Below are positions 7,935-16,520 of a stretch of 64,000 nt of DNA, piece by piece. The notes below the pieces were generated by a model that worked only from the letters and a program-made list of their open reading frames with translations, was not told where the DNA came from and searched no databases. The DNA comes from DATFVA01 sp963832715 (GTDB lineage: Bacteria; Bacteroidota; Ignavibacteria; Ignavibacteriales; Ignavibacteriaceae): NCBI GenBank assembly GCA_963832715.1, contig CAWHVB010000003.1:310001-374000 (forward strand), read 5' to 3'. Made by a program: the position numbers and the translations under genes. Position 1 is the first letter of the stretch, and each line of letters opens with the position of its first letter.

Positions 7935-9480
7935 TTACAATGGAATATTGCCATGCTTCTTTTTCGGATTTTTGTCCACCTTAGTTTTCAATAATTCAAA
8001 AGCATTTATCAGCCTGATCTTTGTATCTCTCGGCAAAATAATGTCATCCAGGTAGCCGCGTTCAGCAGCTTTATATGGATTAGCAAATTTGTCAATATAT
8101 TCAGCAAGTTTTTTTTCAGTTTCTGCTGCAGGATCCTCAGCAGAAGAGATCTCCTTTTTGAATATTATCTCGACCGCGCCTTTTGGTCCCATAACTGCAA
8201 TTTCTGCGGAGGGCCAGGCAAAATTAAAATCTCCGCGAATATGTTTGGAGTTCATAACATCGTATGCTCCACCATACGCTTTCCTGGTTATTACAGTAAC
8301 TTTTGGAACGGTTGCTTCACAGAATGCATAAAGAAGCTTAGCGCCATGCCTGATAATACCGTTCCATTCCTGTTCCGTCCCCGGCAAAAAACCGGGCACA
8401 TCTTCCAGAACGAGGAGAGGAATATTAAATGAATCGCAAAAACGGACAAATCTTGCACCTTTAACCGAACAGTTGATATCTAGAACTCCCGCCAGTACGG
8501 ATGGCTGATTAGCTACGATACCTAACAGACATTCCTCCCATCCTGGCAAACCCGACGATGATATTTTCTGCATAAGATGAATGAACTTCGAAAAAGTCGC
8601 CGTCATCCACAAGAAGCCCGATTACATCTTTCATATCATAAGGCTTGTTCGGATTATCAGGAATTATCTTGTCAAGCTCTTTAATGGGTACGAGGTGCGA
8701 ACGGTCAAACTCTTTTTCTGGCGTTCTGTCCAGATAATTAAGCGGCAGAAAACTCATCAGCCTGCGTACGTTAAGTAATGCTTCAATTTCATTTTCGTTA
8801 GTAAAGTGAGCTACGCCGGATTTGGAAGCATGAGTATCTGCACCTCCAAGGTCTTCAAAACTTACATCTTCGTGGGTAACGGTTTTTACAACATTAGGTC
8901 CGGTCACAAACATATAGCTTGTATTCTTCACCATAAAAACAAAATCTGTAATTGCCGGAGAATAAACTGCACCGCCTGCACAGGGACCAAGAATAACCGA
9001 TATCTGAGGAACCACTCCTGAAGCTAATGTATTCAGTAAAAAGATATCTGCATAACCGCCGAGACTGACAACGCCTTCCTGTATTCTTGCACCGCCGGAA
9101 TCATTCAAACCTATAACGGGTATTCCAGCTTTCATTGCCAGGTTCATCATTTTCACGATCTTTTCGGCATGAGCTTCAGAAAGGGAGCCGCCGAATACAG
9201 TGAAATCCTGACTGAACAACGCAACCGGCCGGCCGTCTATCCTCGCAGTTCCGGTAACCACGCCATCCCCGGGATAGTGCTGTTTATCGAGACCGAAATC
9301 AGTAACGCGATGCTTTACAAAAGTATCAACCTCGTCAAAACTGCCTTCATCCACGAGAAGTTCAATTCTTTCACGGGCAGTAAGCTTGCCTTTTTTATGC
9401 TGGCTTTCAATACGTTCCGGTCCGCCGCCAAGCTTTGCTTTTTCCTTGTTTTTAAGAAGACGGTCTATCTTTTCCTGCAT
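7935..9480 (-). CDS. Acyl-CoA carboxylase carboxyltransferase (beta) subunit, frameshifted
   Basis: Carboxyltransferase subunit of a biotin-dependent acyl-CoA carboxylase (propionyl-/methylmalonyl-CoA type, about 515 residues). The N-terminal part, from 9480, has the family start (ESQHKKGKLTARERIELL) and the first crotonase-like domain (GLNDSGGARIQEGV; GPCAGGAVYSPAITDF). The C-terminal part continues in another frame with the second domain (GIVANQPSVLAGVLDI; VPGFLPGTEQEWNGIIRHGAK; ITRKAYGGAYDVM) to the stop at 7935. The frames join cleanly at Met-Ser-Val|Gly-Ile-Val if the base at 8523 is treated as an insertion. No biotin carboxylase or carrier gene is adjacent. All motifs on both sides of the break are intact, which favours a sequencing error or a very recent mutation. 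Confidence 0.85.
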
Positions 9481-9536
9481 TTAACTCCATACATAATTAT
9501 ATATAAAAAATAAATCTAACTATCTCTTACTTTTTA

Positions 9537-10335
9537 TTAAATGGAAAAATTCATGGTTCCCAGCTGATTTTCCTGATAGTAGGCTTTCTCAATCAGCCTG
9601 CGGTATTCGACGAATTTTTCATTTTTATAATCATTGATAAACTCTCCCGGGATCTCAAATTTACCGTAAATTTTCGCAGGTTCTTTGCTCATAAGGAAAA
9701 TACTTCCCGACAAACGTAATGCTTCCGTAACATTAGTTGTGGCAAGAAGAAAGTGAGTATCAACTTCCCGCGAAATTTCACAGATAAGACCATACATCTC
9801 TTCCCTGGCGTCGGCATCCATTTTTTTGAAACAATCATCAAGTAAAAGAACAATGGGATTAAACATCAGCGCCCTGGCGATACTTATTCTGAATCTGAAG
9901 CCAAAGCTCAAATTATGAGGAAAATGATTTTCATATCCGGATAAACCTGTTAAACCGATCATATCCTTGATAGTATAACCATTGTTATTTTTTCCACAAG
10001 TTTCGAGCCTGCATGCTAACTCTATATTATTTATAACATTTAACCACGGCAGAGAGGAAGATTTCTCAGGAATTAAAACTATTTTACCTGAGGCTTGTAA
10101 ATATTTCTCTCCTCTAAGAATGATCTCCCCCGATGTCGGTTTATTCAACTCCGGAAATAATCTTAAAAAGAGTCGATTTACCGCTCCCGAATGACGCAAG
10201 AATTGACGCTATTTTTGATGTACCGGCAGGAATTGTGAACGAGACATCCTCAAGTACTTTTTTCTTTGTACCATAATCATCGGAAAAGGTTTTCGTAATT
10301 CCAGACAGGCGGAGAATATCTTTATTGTTACTCAT
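9537..10335 (-). CDS. ABC transporter ATP-binding protein, NitT/TauT-like, frameshifted and atypical
   Basis: Cytoplasmic ATPase partner of the permease just upstream (4-base ATGA overlap). The first frame, from 10335, carries the Walker A region (ASFGSGKST) and stops after KIISG. The second frame resumes exactly there (LNKPTSGEIILRG) if one base near 10149 is an insertion. Several key positions deviate from the family: the first Gly of Walker A is Ala, the signature reads LSFGF instead of LSGGQ, Walker B ends LLLDDC so the catalytic Glu is Asp, and the H-loop has Asn (TTNVTEA). Either a diverged low-activity ATPase or a decaying gene. Overall architecture (Q-loop region LPWLNVINNIEL) still resembles SsuB/TauB. 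Confidence 0.75.
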
Positions 10336-11107
10336 TCCGAACTCCAGAAAACGAATTTATTTTCTATATAACGCAGGAGAAAAGAGCCAGCCGAAATTGT
10401 AAGTGTAATTATTAATATGGACAGACAAAGTGCTGACCGATCACGGAATTCGAGTGTCTGCTGAAGTAATGAACCGAGTCCATATCTCTTTGAACCAAAT
10501 TCGAAAAATAAAATGAGTGTCCACAAATGAATATGGAATCGGTTTAAATGAGCAAATATTCCGGGTTTAATTTCATTCCAGACGATGTTTTTATTTATAA
10601 ATGAGTTATCCGCCCCAAGAGATTTAAATACGACAGCATAATTCTGATCATGTTGATCCGCTGAAGTACCTCATTCCAATTATCCACCACATAAAGAGAC
10701 ACGATAAAGGAAAAAAAATATGCAAATGCAAATGAATCGGGAAACCATAGGATAAATAATATACCAACCAGAATAGCTGGAAAGTAGAGGGGAATTTGAG
10801 AAAGAAAGTCCATTATAAACTTTGTCGAGACCGATTGACTGAATAAAGATCCGCGTATAAAATATAAAAAAAGATAAGCAAGAAGAGGCGGAAGATAAAC
10901 CACAGAAATCGTTTCAAAAAAATTTACAATCAGATGATAATCATTAAACAAGGCTGGAATTGACAGTATGACGATCCGCGGTGCGGGAAGAAAATTGTTG
11001 GCGGGGAAAATAAATTCGAATAATATTATCCAGAGAACAAATGCTGCAAACAGGATGTAAAAGAAAGATTTCCCTGCAAAGTTGTTTCTGCTTACCATAA
11101 ATGTCAA
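10332..11107 (-). CDS. ABC transporter permease, NitT/TauT-like, frameshifted
   Basis: Inner-membrane subunit of a binding-protein-dependent importer of the nitrate/sulfonate/taurine class. The frame starting at 11107 gives an N-terminal anchor, the FLPAPRIVI stretch typical of SsuC/TauC proteins, and about four membrane segments. It is then lost near 10650, where one base appears deleted. The continuation in the other frame supplies the cytoplasmic EAA-like loop (KSLGADNSFI...WNEIKPGIF), FEFGSKRYGLGSLL and the last membrane segment, ending at 10332. Total length (about 258 residues) is normal. No substrate-binding protein gene is nearby, so substrate is unknown. Both genes of the pair are broken, which raises the chance of genuine decay. 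Confidence 0.72.
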
Positions 11108-11253
11108 ATGCTTTGTTATTTCCGAAGTAAAAAAATAAAGAATTGTTGAGATAAAGGAAAGTTAACATAGAATTAGGCAAATATGTTCTGCCGGCAGACA
11201 ATTTGATCAATCATGTTAATCAGTTATTTACCGGAGAGATTTTATTACCGATT

Positions 11254-11883
11254 TTAAGCATTTTCAAGGAGTGTGATATCTCCGCCAGCGATAGCCTCCA
11301 GGTTTCCAGTGATTTTTTCGGCATCCCAATCCCACCATGCAATAGAAACAAGGCGGGAAATGATCTCAGGATCAAACCTTTTTCTGATCAGGACGGCTGG
11401 ATTACCACCAAATATTTCATAAGGTCCTATATCCTTAGTTACCACTGATCTTGAAGCAATGATTGCGCCGTCTGCTACTTTAATACCAGGCATTATTAAA
11501 CTATCATAGCCGATCCACACATCATTACCGATTATTGTGTCTCCTTTATTCGGCAGCTGGTTCGTTTCCGGCGTAATTTTTTCCCATCCTGCGCCGAAAA
11601 TATAAAAAGGGTACGCTGAGAATCCGTCTGCTTTATGGTTTGCTCCGTTCATTATAAACTTTACGTCTTTAGCTATCGCACAAAACTTCCCTATTATCAG
11701 CTTATCTCCAATGAACGGGAAATGATAAAGTACATTCTTCTCAAAATTTTCTGAACCATCCGGATCGTCATAATAAGTATAATCTCCGACAATAATATTA
11801 GGATTTTTGATCGTCTTCTTAATATAACAGACCTGCTGAAAACCGCTCATTGGATGAATATCCCCGGGATCGGGCCCATTCAT
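11254..11883 (-). CDS. Vat/CatB-type xenobiotic acetyltransferase (streptogramin A O-acetyltransferase-like)
   Basis: Left-handed parallel beta-helix acetyltransferase using acetyl-CoA. The protein matches the Vat subfamily almost along its length: MNGPDPGDIHPM start, TIKNPNIIVGDYTYYDD, FIGDKLIIGKFCAIA, then FIMNGANHKADG with the catalytic His83, and hexapeptide repeats (DTIIGNDVWIGYDS, IIASRSVVTKDIGPYEIFGGNPA). The C-terminus has the family WWDWD motif. At 209 residues the length is normal. Vat enzymes acetylate virginiamycin M-type antibiotics; environmental homologues with this much similarity are common and not all confer resistance. Real substrate unknown. Nearby genes do not form an obvious operon with it. 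Confidence 0.88.
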   Translation of the reverse strand: MNGPDPGDIHPMSGFQQVCYIKKTIKNPNIIVGDYTYYDDPDGSENFEKNVLYHFPFIGDKLIIGKFCAIAKDVKFIMNGANHKADGFSAYPFYIFGAGWEKITPETNQLPNKGDTIIGNDVWIGYDSLIMPGIKVADGAIIASRSVVTKDIGPYEIFGGNPAVLIRKRFDPEIISRLVSIAWWDWDAEKITGNLEAIAGGDITLLENA

Positions 11884-11947
11884 AAAATATCCCTTCCTGA
11901 TAATTTTTTATTATTGATTATAAAAGCAAACCAGAATCTAACTGTAT

Positions 11948-12358
11948 TCATTTAAGTTTAAAGTATGCTTTAACTTCATCTTTTAATTGATCATCCGTCA
12001 ATACATATTTAAGGATTTTCGGAGGATTAACACCATCACTCAGTATCGTGCCGAAATCAACTGAGTCACGGCAAACAATAAAAAATCTGTCCGAATTATA
12101 CGGTATTTTAATCGATCTTTCTGATGTATATTCAACTTTCAAATTGTTCTGCTCTATAAAGGGAATGGCCAGGCTTGTATAATAATTGAAATCATCCAAT
12201 GCTGCAGCATCATTTTCATTAATTGTATCACTCTCGGTTGCTGAAGGTCCGAAAAAATATACAGCCCGGATTTTACCTGCAGAATCACTTTGTACCTGTG
12301 ACAGAAGATTAGAATATCCGAGGAGCAAGATATAGACACAGAAAAATACTTTTTTCAT
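11948..12358 (-). CDS. Secreted hypothetical protein
   Basis: Unrecognised. The 136 residues begin with a clear signal peptide (MKKVFFCVYILLLGYSNLLSQ), so the product is exported to the periplasm or envelope. The mature part is acidic and alternates short beta-like strands (IRAVYFFG, LKVEYTS, RFFIVCRDSVDFG), with a basic C-terminus (KAYFKLK). It starts one base after the stop of the upstream gene (12360-12878), so the two are almost certainly co-transcribed. No catalytic motif is visible. Confidence 0.7.
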   Translation of the reverse strand: MKKVFFCVYILLLGYSNLLSQVQSDSAGKIRAVYFFGPSATESDTINENDAAALDDFNYYTSLAIPFIEQNNLKVEYTSERSIKIPYNSDRFFIVCRDSVDFGTILSDGVNPPKILKYVLTDDQLKDEVKAYFKLK

Positions 12359-12359
12359 A

Positions 12360-12878
12360 TCAAACCTTCTCTCCCGGGTTGTCCATTTTCCAGTAATTTT
12401 TAATAGCCAGTTCTATTTCAGCAGCATTGATGTGGTTTCCGGCTAACCGGAACATCAAGTACTCCCTGACAGCTCTTCTCTGAGCAGAATTCAAGAGTTT
12501 GAAACGATCCTTCGCATAATCCCTCCATTTTATACTTTCACTGTCCTGGACTGATTCGTCGGTGGTCAATCCATGCCAGAGAAAGAAAACCGGATCAGCT
12601 GTCTTCAGCAATCCCATCAGATCAGCTATCATGTAAGCAGGTATATGAAACCGCATCCCTTTATCATCAAAAAAAGACGGGCTGCTGTAATATCTGTCAA
12701 GCATCCCCGCATCAAGATTCCTCCAGACTCTCGTTTCATCATTTTTTCTTGCCTCTTTTATAATATCTTCAGTCATATAGTCATCAATCGCCTGCGCCTC
12801 TGACAAACCTATACCATCGCCAAGCTCGACATTCTCAAACGCTTCCTCAATTAAGGAGATCAGAACATTAAGATTCAT
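12360..12878 (-). CDS. DUF6714-like protein
   Basis: A 172-residue, probably cytoplasmic protein with no signal peptide. The pattern LIEEAF near the N-terminus, then AQAIDDYM, then RVWRNLDAGMLDRYYSSPSFFDDKGMRF and HIPAYMIADLM, corresponds to what I recall as DUF6714, a small uncharacterised family often located beside unrelated small genes. The C-terminal half is helical (LLNSAQRRAVREYLMFRL) and predicts a compact alpha/beta fold. Function unknown. First gene of a pair with the secreted protein that follows by one base. Confidence 0.7.
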   Translation of the reverse strand: MNLNVLISLIEEAFENVELGDGIGLSEAQAIDDYMTEDIIKEARKNDETRVWRNLDAGMLDRYYSSPSFFDDKGMRFHIPAYMIADLMGLLKTADPVFFLWHGLTTDESVQDSESIKWRDYAKDRFKLLNSAQRRAVREYLMFRLAGNHINAAEIELAIKNYWKMDNPGEKV

Positions 12879-13243
12879 AATAATTTACAAAGGATGTTAA
12901 AATTTCTTACTTTAGATATTAATGAATACAGTTTAAATTAACAAACCGAAGCTATCCATATACACATTCAATCCCCGTTCATTTTCTGGCAATCAAAAAC
13001 AATTTAGTAAACATACTTTATCAAAATTCAGGCATTTAAAGCTTTAATTATTATATTTTAATACTAATATTTAACTTATAATTACTCCTTTTGAGCACAC
13101 TGTAAATTTGCTGCACATCGCCCGGGGAAAAAACTAATGTTTTTGTGATGGACATAAACACTGATCAATTAATACCAGGTTTCCTGCACAAGACTGCAGG
13201 ATTAAATAACAAAAACTATATCAAATAAATTACCGGAGGTAAA
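12879..13243. other. Intergenic region between divergent genes
   Basis: This 365-base AT-rich gap separates the minus-strand DUF6714 gene from the plus-strand lipoprotein gene and should hold both promoters. A TAAATTTG box (13103-13110) fits the -7 consensus on the plus strand, but no TTTG lies at the required distance upstream, so I do not call a promoter. No convincing ORF, hairpin or RNA gene is seen. Confidence 0.4.
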
Positions 13244-13666
13244 GTGAAAAAAAATGTCATTCTATTAATTATGCTTCTTGCTCTTTCAATAAGTTTCTAC
13301 GCCTGTTCCACATCGGGTATGTTCACATCAATCAACTCCACAAATGTAGATCTGCGTGAAGCAAATTATAAAATTGTTGCTACCAATATCGCGGGTTCAT
13401 CCGAAGCAGGATACTTGCTTGGATTTACATTCCCAAACGGACCGATGACAAATACACTTGCATTTTTCCGCGTTTCCGGAACAGGCCTTGTCTACCAGGA
13501 GGCTCTGCAGGATCTGTGGAATAATTTTGAAAAAGACAACGGTCCTGCTGCCGGTAAAAAGCTGGCTCTTACCAATGTAAGATATGACACGGATGCATTG
13601 AATGTACTGTTCCTCTATACAAGCGCAAAGATAAGTATAAGAGCAGATGTTGTAGAGTTTGAATAG
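13244..13666 (+). CDS. Small lipoprotein of a Bacteroidota family
   Basis: A 140-residue lipoprotein: signal peptide with lipobox FYAC (Cys21), then TSGMFTSINSTNVDL. The rest is a compact domain with the conserved-looking stretch KKLALTNVRYDTDALN and a C-terminal strand SIRADVVEFE. I recall similar small Bacteroidota lipoproteins (possibly the group labelled DUF6567), with no known function. The start is GTG at 13244: GGAGG lies at 13235-13239, four bases before it. The gene stands alone on the plus strand among minus-strand genes and is followed by a hairpin terminator. Confidence 0.75.
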   Translation: MKKNVILLIMLLALSISFYACSTSGMFTSINSTNVDLREANYKIVATNIAGSSEAGYLLGFTFPNGPMTNTLAFFRVSGTGLVYQEALQDLWNNFEKDNGPAAGKKLALTNVRYDTDALNVLFLYTSAKISIRADVVEFE

Positions 13667-13678
13667 TACTATTTATAA

Positions 13679-13710
13679 GCTGCCATAGCAATGCTGTGGC
13701 AGCCTTTATT
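13679..13710 (+). terminator. Hairpin terminator after the small lipoprotein gene
   Basis: GCTGCCATAGC (13679-13689), loop AAT, GCTGTGGCAGC (13693-13703): an 11-bp stem with one G-U pair, followed by CTTTATT. It sits 13 bases after the plus-strand stop and just before the convergent gene's stop at 13706, so it may serve both directions. Confidence 0.65.
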
Positions 13711-13972
13711 CACCACTTATATTCTTTATGTTTCTAATTTTTTTATATACCAGCAGAAATCCTGAGACAGTAAATAGTATATAAATAAAGATATAGCACC
13801 AATCTGCTGGTCCCGAATGACCTATTGATTCTATTCCCGCAAATGATTCCCAAAAAGACCAGACAGGTGTTAAAAAGATTGTTATACAGATGCTTACAGG
13901 AACAGCTATCAGAATTGCAGAGATCAGGATCAACAAAATCTTTATGTGTAATTTCATACCGGGGAGACTCAA
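13706..13972 (-). CDS. Small hypothetical membrane protein
   Basis: Unrecognised 88-residue protein with two hydrophobic segments (about 7-33 and 57-77) and a short basic tail (KKIRNIKNISGE). The loop between them is rich in Trp, Gly and Ser. An internal Met at residue 6 (MKLHIKILL) is an alternative start that looks more like a normal N-terminus. It follows the DinB-like gene by about 20 bases and may be co-transcribed with it. Confidence 0.55.
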   Translation of the reverse strand: MSLPGMKLHIKILLILISAILIAVPVSICITIFLTPVWSFWESFAGIESIGHSGPADWCYIFIYILFTVSGFLLVYKKIRNIKNISGE

Positions 13973-13991
13973 CTGTTAAGAAGGATTCAGA

Positions 13992-14468
13992 TCAGGTGCT
14001 TTGATCCCTGATGAGATTTTTCAGCTGAAATTCATGCCTTATCGGGTGCATAACAGCATGTTCAAGCATAGCATCTATGCAGTAATCAACCCCCCATCTG
14101 GAAGTATAAACGGGACTATGGAATTTTTCTTCTTCAATATCAGCCAACGGCAATTTCCATTTTTCAAGTAAGTGGGATATATATTCATCAGCTTCCTTTT
14201 CGATTGATCCGGGATCCGGAGGGTTATCTATTCCCGGATCAGGGAGACTCAGCTTATCACAAATCCATGTCATATATCCTCGGGCAGCTCTTAAAATATG
14301 TCTCAGCAGGGTTTCCAGGGATTGATAATCTTCGTCTTCAGTCACAGGCAGTTTAATATTTAATTCTTTGGCTTCACGCCAGGTTTGAATACAAGACCTA
14401 AGCTGCCTGTCGTGTAGTAACACCAGTGACCTTGCCCCATTATATTTATACTTCTTCAAATCCTCCAT
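13992..14468 (-). CDS. DinB-like metal-binding four-helix protein
   Basis: A 158-residue protein with the layout of the DinB/YfiT superfamily: an N-terminal helix, a central histidine in LLRHILRAARGYMTW, and a C-terminal helix with the spaced histidine cluster LEHAVMHPIRHEFQL. These three His positions are where family members bind a divalent metal. Many members act as thiol-dependent S-transferases (for example bacillithiol transferases), but nothing here specifies a thiol or substrate. The protein is cytoplasmic and followed at 20 bases by a small membrane protein gene. Confidence 0.75.
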   Translation of the reverse strand: MEDLKKYKYNGARSLVLLHDRQLRSCIQTWREAKELNIKLPVTEDEDYQSLETLLRHILRAARGYMTWICDKLSLPDPGIDNPPDPGSIEKEADEYISHLLEKWKLPLADIEEEKFHSPVYTSRWGVDYCIDAMLEHAVMHPIRHEFQLKNLIRDQST

Positions 14469-14526
14469 TAACTACTCCTATATTTAAAAAAATAATTATA
14501 ATGTCTGTATAATTCCGGGATGTGTG

Positions 14527-15270
14527 TTACTTATTCTTCGGTTTTACAGCCGTATTAGCAATTATATTAATTATTTCGCCCGGATCATCAGTTTCCTTCA
14601 GTCTGGCAGCAACTTCACTTTTTTGTTCGGGAGTCAGCATAGAAGTAAGCTTCCATAGGAAATCAGATGCGGAACCCAAAATGGAATCAACGCTTGAAAT
14701 AAGTGCTGTATGATATTCTCTCCGCAGATCGACATCGGGTTTTTCCGATAACATATTTTCTACAGTTTTCTTCAATAGTTCAACAACAGGTTTAATCTGA
14801 TCATAAACTTTTGAACTCAGGTCATCCTTAAGTTTCATAACTGCCTGCATCCGTTCCTTATCTATTGCTGAGGTATCACTCATAACTGGAGCGGATGGTA
14901 ATGCCCAACCTGTCACGGTGTCTTTAATTACAAGCCCGTCTGCCGACATCATCTTTCTGTTCTGCTCCCCTCCCGAAGATAATTCAACTCTTGCCCAGTC
15001 ACCGCGTGTATATTTATACTCATAAACATGCCCGCTGAACAGCGGAACATCAAGTGTGTACGAATTATTCCCCGAATTTTTCATCATATATAATGAATCG
15101 GCAGGGTTCCAGCAGTTAAATGAACCTGTGAGAAAAACTGACGCGTGGTCGGGATTAGTTTCCCAGGGTGTATGTACTTCAAACCTGACGATAGCTGTCT
15201 GACCCGGCACATTCGGAACCATTATTAACAGAATAGACAAATTCAACAATAGAAAATGTAAACTTTTCAT
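14527..15270 (-). CDS. Secreted protein with N-terminal CBM20-like carbohydrate-binding domain
   Basis: Signal peptide at 1-23 (ending PGQ). Residues about 26-100 resemble a starch/glycogen-binding E-set or CBM20 module: VFLTGSFNCWNP is the typical strand with a ligand-facing Trp, followed by YTLDVPLFSGHVYEYKYTRGDW. The rest (about 125-247) is predicted helical and charged, and includes the phrase LTPEQKSEVAARLKE, as seen in small periplasmic stress proteins (Spy/CpxP-like and EF-hand-like helices). No hydrolase domain is attached, so this is a binding or chaperone-like protein rather than an enzyme. The combination is unusual. The carbohydrate ligand is inferred from the domain only. Confidence 0.65.
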   Translation of the reverse strand: MKSLHFLLLNLSILLIMVPNVPGQTAIVRFEVHTPWETNPDHASVFLTGSFNCWNPADSLYMMKNSGNNSYTLDVPLFSGHVYEYKYTRGDWARVELSSGGEQNRKMMSADGLVIKDTVTGWALPSAPVMSDTSAIDKERMQAVMKLKDDLSSKVYDQIKPVVELLKKTVENMLSEKPDVDLRREYHTALISSVDSILGSASDFLWKLTSMLTPEQKSEVAARLKETDDPGEIINIIANTAVKPKNK

Positions 15271-15353
15271 TTCTGAACCCCGCCTGCTTTAATGGAAAAA
15301 AACTCTGTATTAAAAATATCAAAATTCCAAATGATTATATAAACGTCTTTTCT

Positions 15354-15842
15354 TCATCCGGAAACCTGCGGCAAAATGGGGATCCATATTTCTTCTTCTG
15401 ATAACGGATCATCAAATTTATATTTTTCTCCCATTACGGCAAAATGAGGACGATTATCGATAAGGTATTCTGAGGAAGGGAGCCATTCCCGGAAGATATA
15501 ATTAAAAGTTTTTGGACCTGCTGAGGCAGGGCCTCTGTGGATAAATACCGCATATAGTCCTTCAGGTGAAACTATAGACTCCATCCCGGATGGAATATAA
15601 CTGAAGCTGCTGACTTCAATAGCAGCCCATTTTTCAAACTCATTCGCAGGATCAAAGTTATCAAAAAAGTCAGGCGGATATATCTCAATTGAGAAAAGTT
15701 CGCTGCCATTCCTGTGAACAATTTCATTCCTGTGAGGCATAAAGCTTTTCCAGAGTTCAGATGTTCTATTACTTGCAAAAGACATTTGAAGCTTTTTACC
15801 AATGAACTTTTTCTCAGCCATCCTTCTTATTTCGGGTTTCAT
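15354..15842 (-). CDS. GyrI-like (AraC effector-binding) small-molecule-binding domain protein
   Basis: A stand-alone 162-residue GyrI-like domain. Recognisable features are FIGKKLQMSFASNRTSELWKSF near the start, EIYPPDFF, EKWAAIEVSS, the loop GLYAVFIHRGPAS followed by FNYIFREWLPSSEYLIDNRPHFAV, and the terminal strand EEEIWIPI. The fold binds small hydrophobic ligands; the E. coli member GyrI/SbmC inhibits DNA gyrase, while others are drug-binding or hydrolytic. No DNA-binding domain is fused. It begins 2 bases after the pentapeptide-repeat gene ends, so the two are one transcript. The shared gyrase theme is discussed in the findings. Confidence 0.8.
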   Translation of the reverse strand: MKPEIRRMAEKKFIGKKLQMSFASNRTSELWKSFMPHRNEIVHRNGSELFSIEIYPPDFFDNFDPANEFEKWAAIEVSSFSYIPSGMESIVSPEGLYAVFIHRGPASAGPKTFNYIFREWLPSSEYLIDNRPHFAVMGEKYKFDDPLSEEEIWIPILPQVSG

Positions 15843-15844
15843 TT

Positions 15845-16420
15845 TCAGGTCTCTATGAATATATCATATTTATTCAACAGTCCCTTTAACCCATGAACTG
15901 AAAACCTGGCTTTTTTTATGTTGTTGTTTTCAGGGTCAATCAGGTAATTAAAAGAAGTCCGGAAGTCAGCTTTAACAAGTATCGTCCTATCAAAGGTTGA
16001 GCTGTCAAGATCGCAATTAGCGAACACTGATTCTGTCAGATCACACCCTGTGAAATCCGTGCCATTAAGCTGACAATTTTTGAACAGGGTCTTTTTAATC
16101 CTCCTTTTAAAAAAAGTTGAGTGGTTGAGAATGCAGTTTTCAAAACTAAAGGAGAGAGCAAAATCATTGCAGGTATCGAAGCGAAGTCCCTCCATTTTAC
16201 AATTCCTGAAATCAGCATTGTTCAGCACGGTGAGATTAAGCGCGGCTGCGCTAAAGTTACAATCCTCAAAAGTGCAGTCGATAAACTTTATGCTGCTGAG
16301 ATCCGATTTTGAAAAATCGCATTGGATAAATTTGCAATTCTCATATTCATTCGCTTCAAGACTTTTTTTCCTGAAGTCACCTTTTTCAATTATTTTATTC
16401 TCAATGTATTCTTTTTCCAT
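15845..16420 (-). CDS. Pentapeptide-repeat protein (Qnr/MfpA-like fold)
   Basis: A 191-residue protein made largely of pentapeptide repeats with the A(D/N)LXX-type pattern (CKFIQ CDFSK SDLSS; CTFED CNFSA AALNL; ADFRN CKMEG LRFDT; CQLNG TDFTG CDLTE SVFAN CDLDS STFDR). This forms a right-handed quadrilateral beta-helix that mimics B-form DNA. Cysteines recur at the repeat corner positions, as in Qnr proteins. The C-terminal segment (about 150-191) is not repetitive and could be a dimer cap. Qnr-type proteins protect gyrase from quinolones; many environmental relatives have no tested role. Co-transcribed with the downstream GyrI-like gene. Confidence 0.85.
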   Translation of the reverse strand: MEKEYIENKIIEKGDFRKKSLEANEYENCKFIQCDFSKSDLSSIKFIDCTFEDCNFSAAALNLTVLNNADFRNCKMEGLRFDTCNDFALSFSFENCILNHSTFFKRRIKKTLFKNCQLNGTDFTGCDLTESVFANCDLDSSTFDRTILVKADFRTSFNYLIDPENNNIKKARFSVHGLKGLLNKYDIFIET

Positions 16421-16520
16421 ATTAATGATTTTTAATGAGTTATAAGTGAAATCTAATCAGGATTCTCAACTATACACTCAATGCTTGAATCCATCTTCTT
16501 TTTCACCCTCAGGAGGAGGT

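Noticed and set aside
10944..11210. 88-codon minus-strand ORF upstream of the ABC permease
   Set aside because: It overlaps the permease start in another frame, has no family resemblance and has an odd composition; most likely a chance frame.
13081..13110. Plus-strand promoter for the small lipoprotein gene
   Set aside because: The TAAATTTG box fits, but the only upstream TTTG is 9 bases away rather than 19-21.
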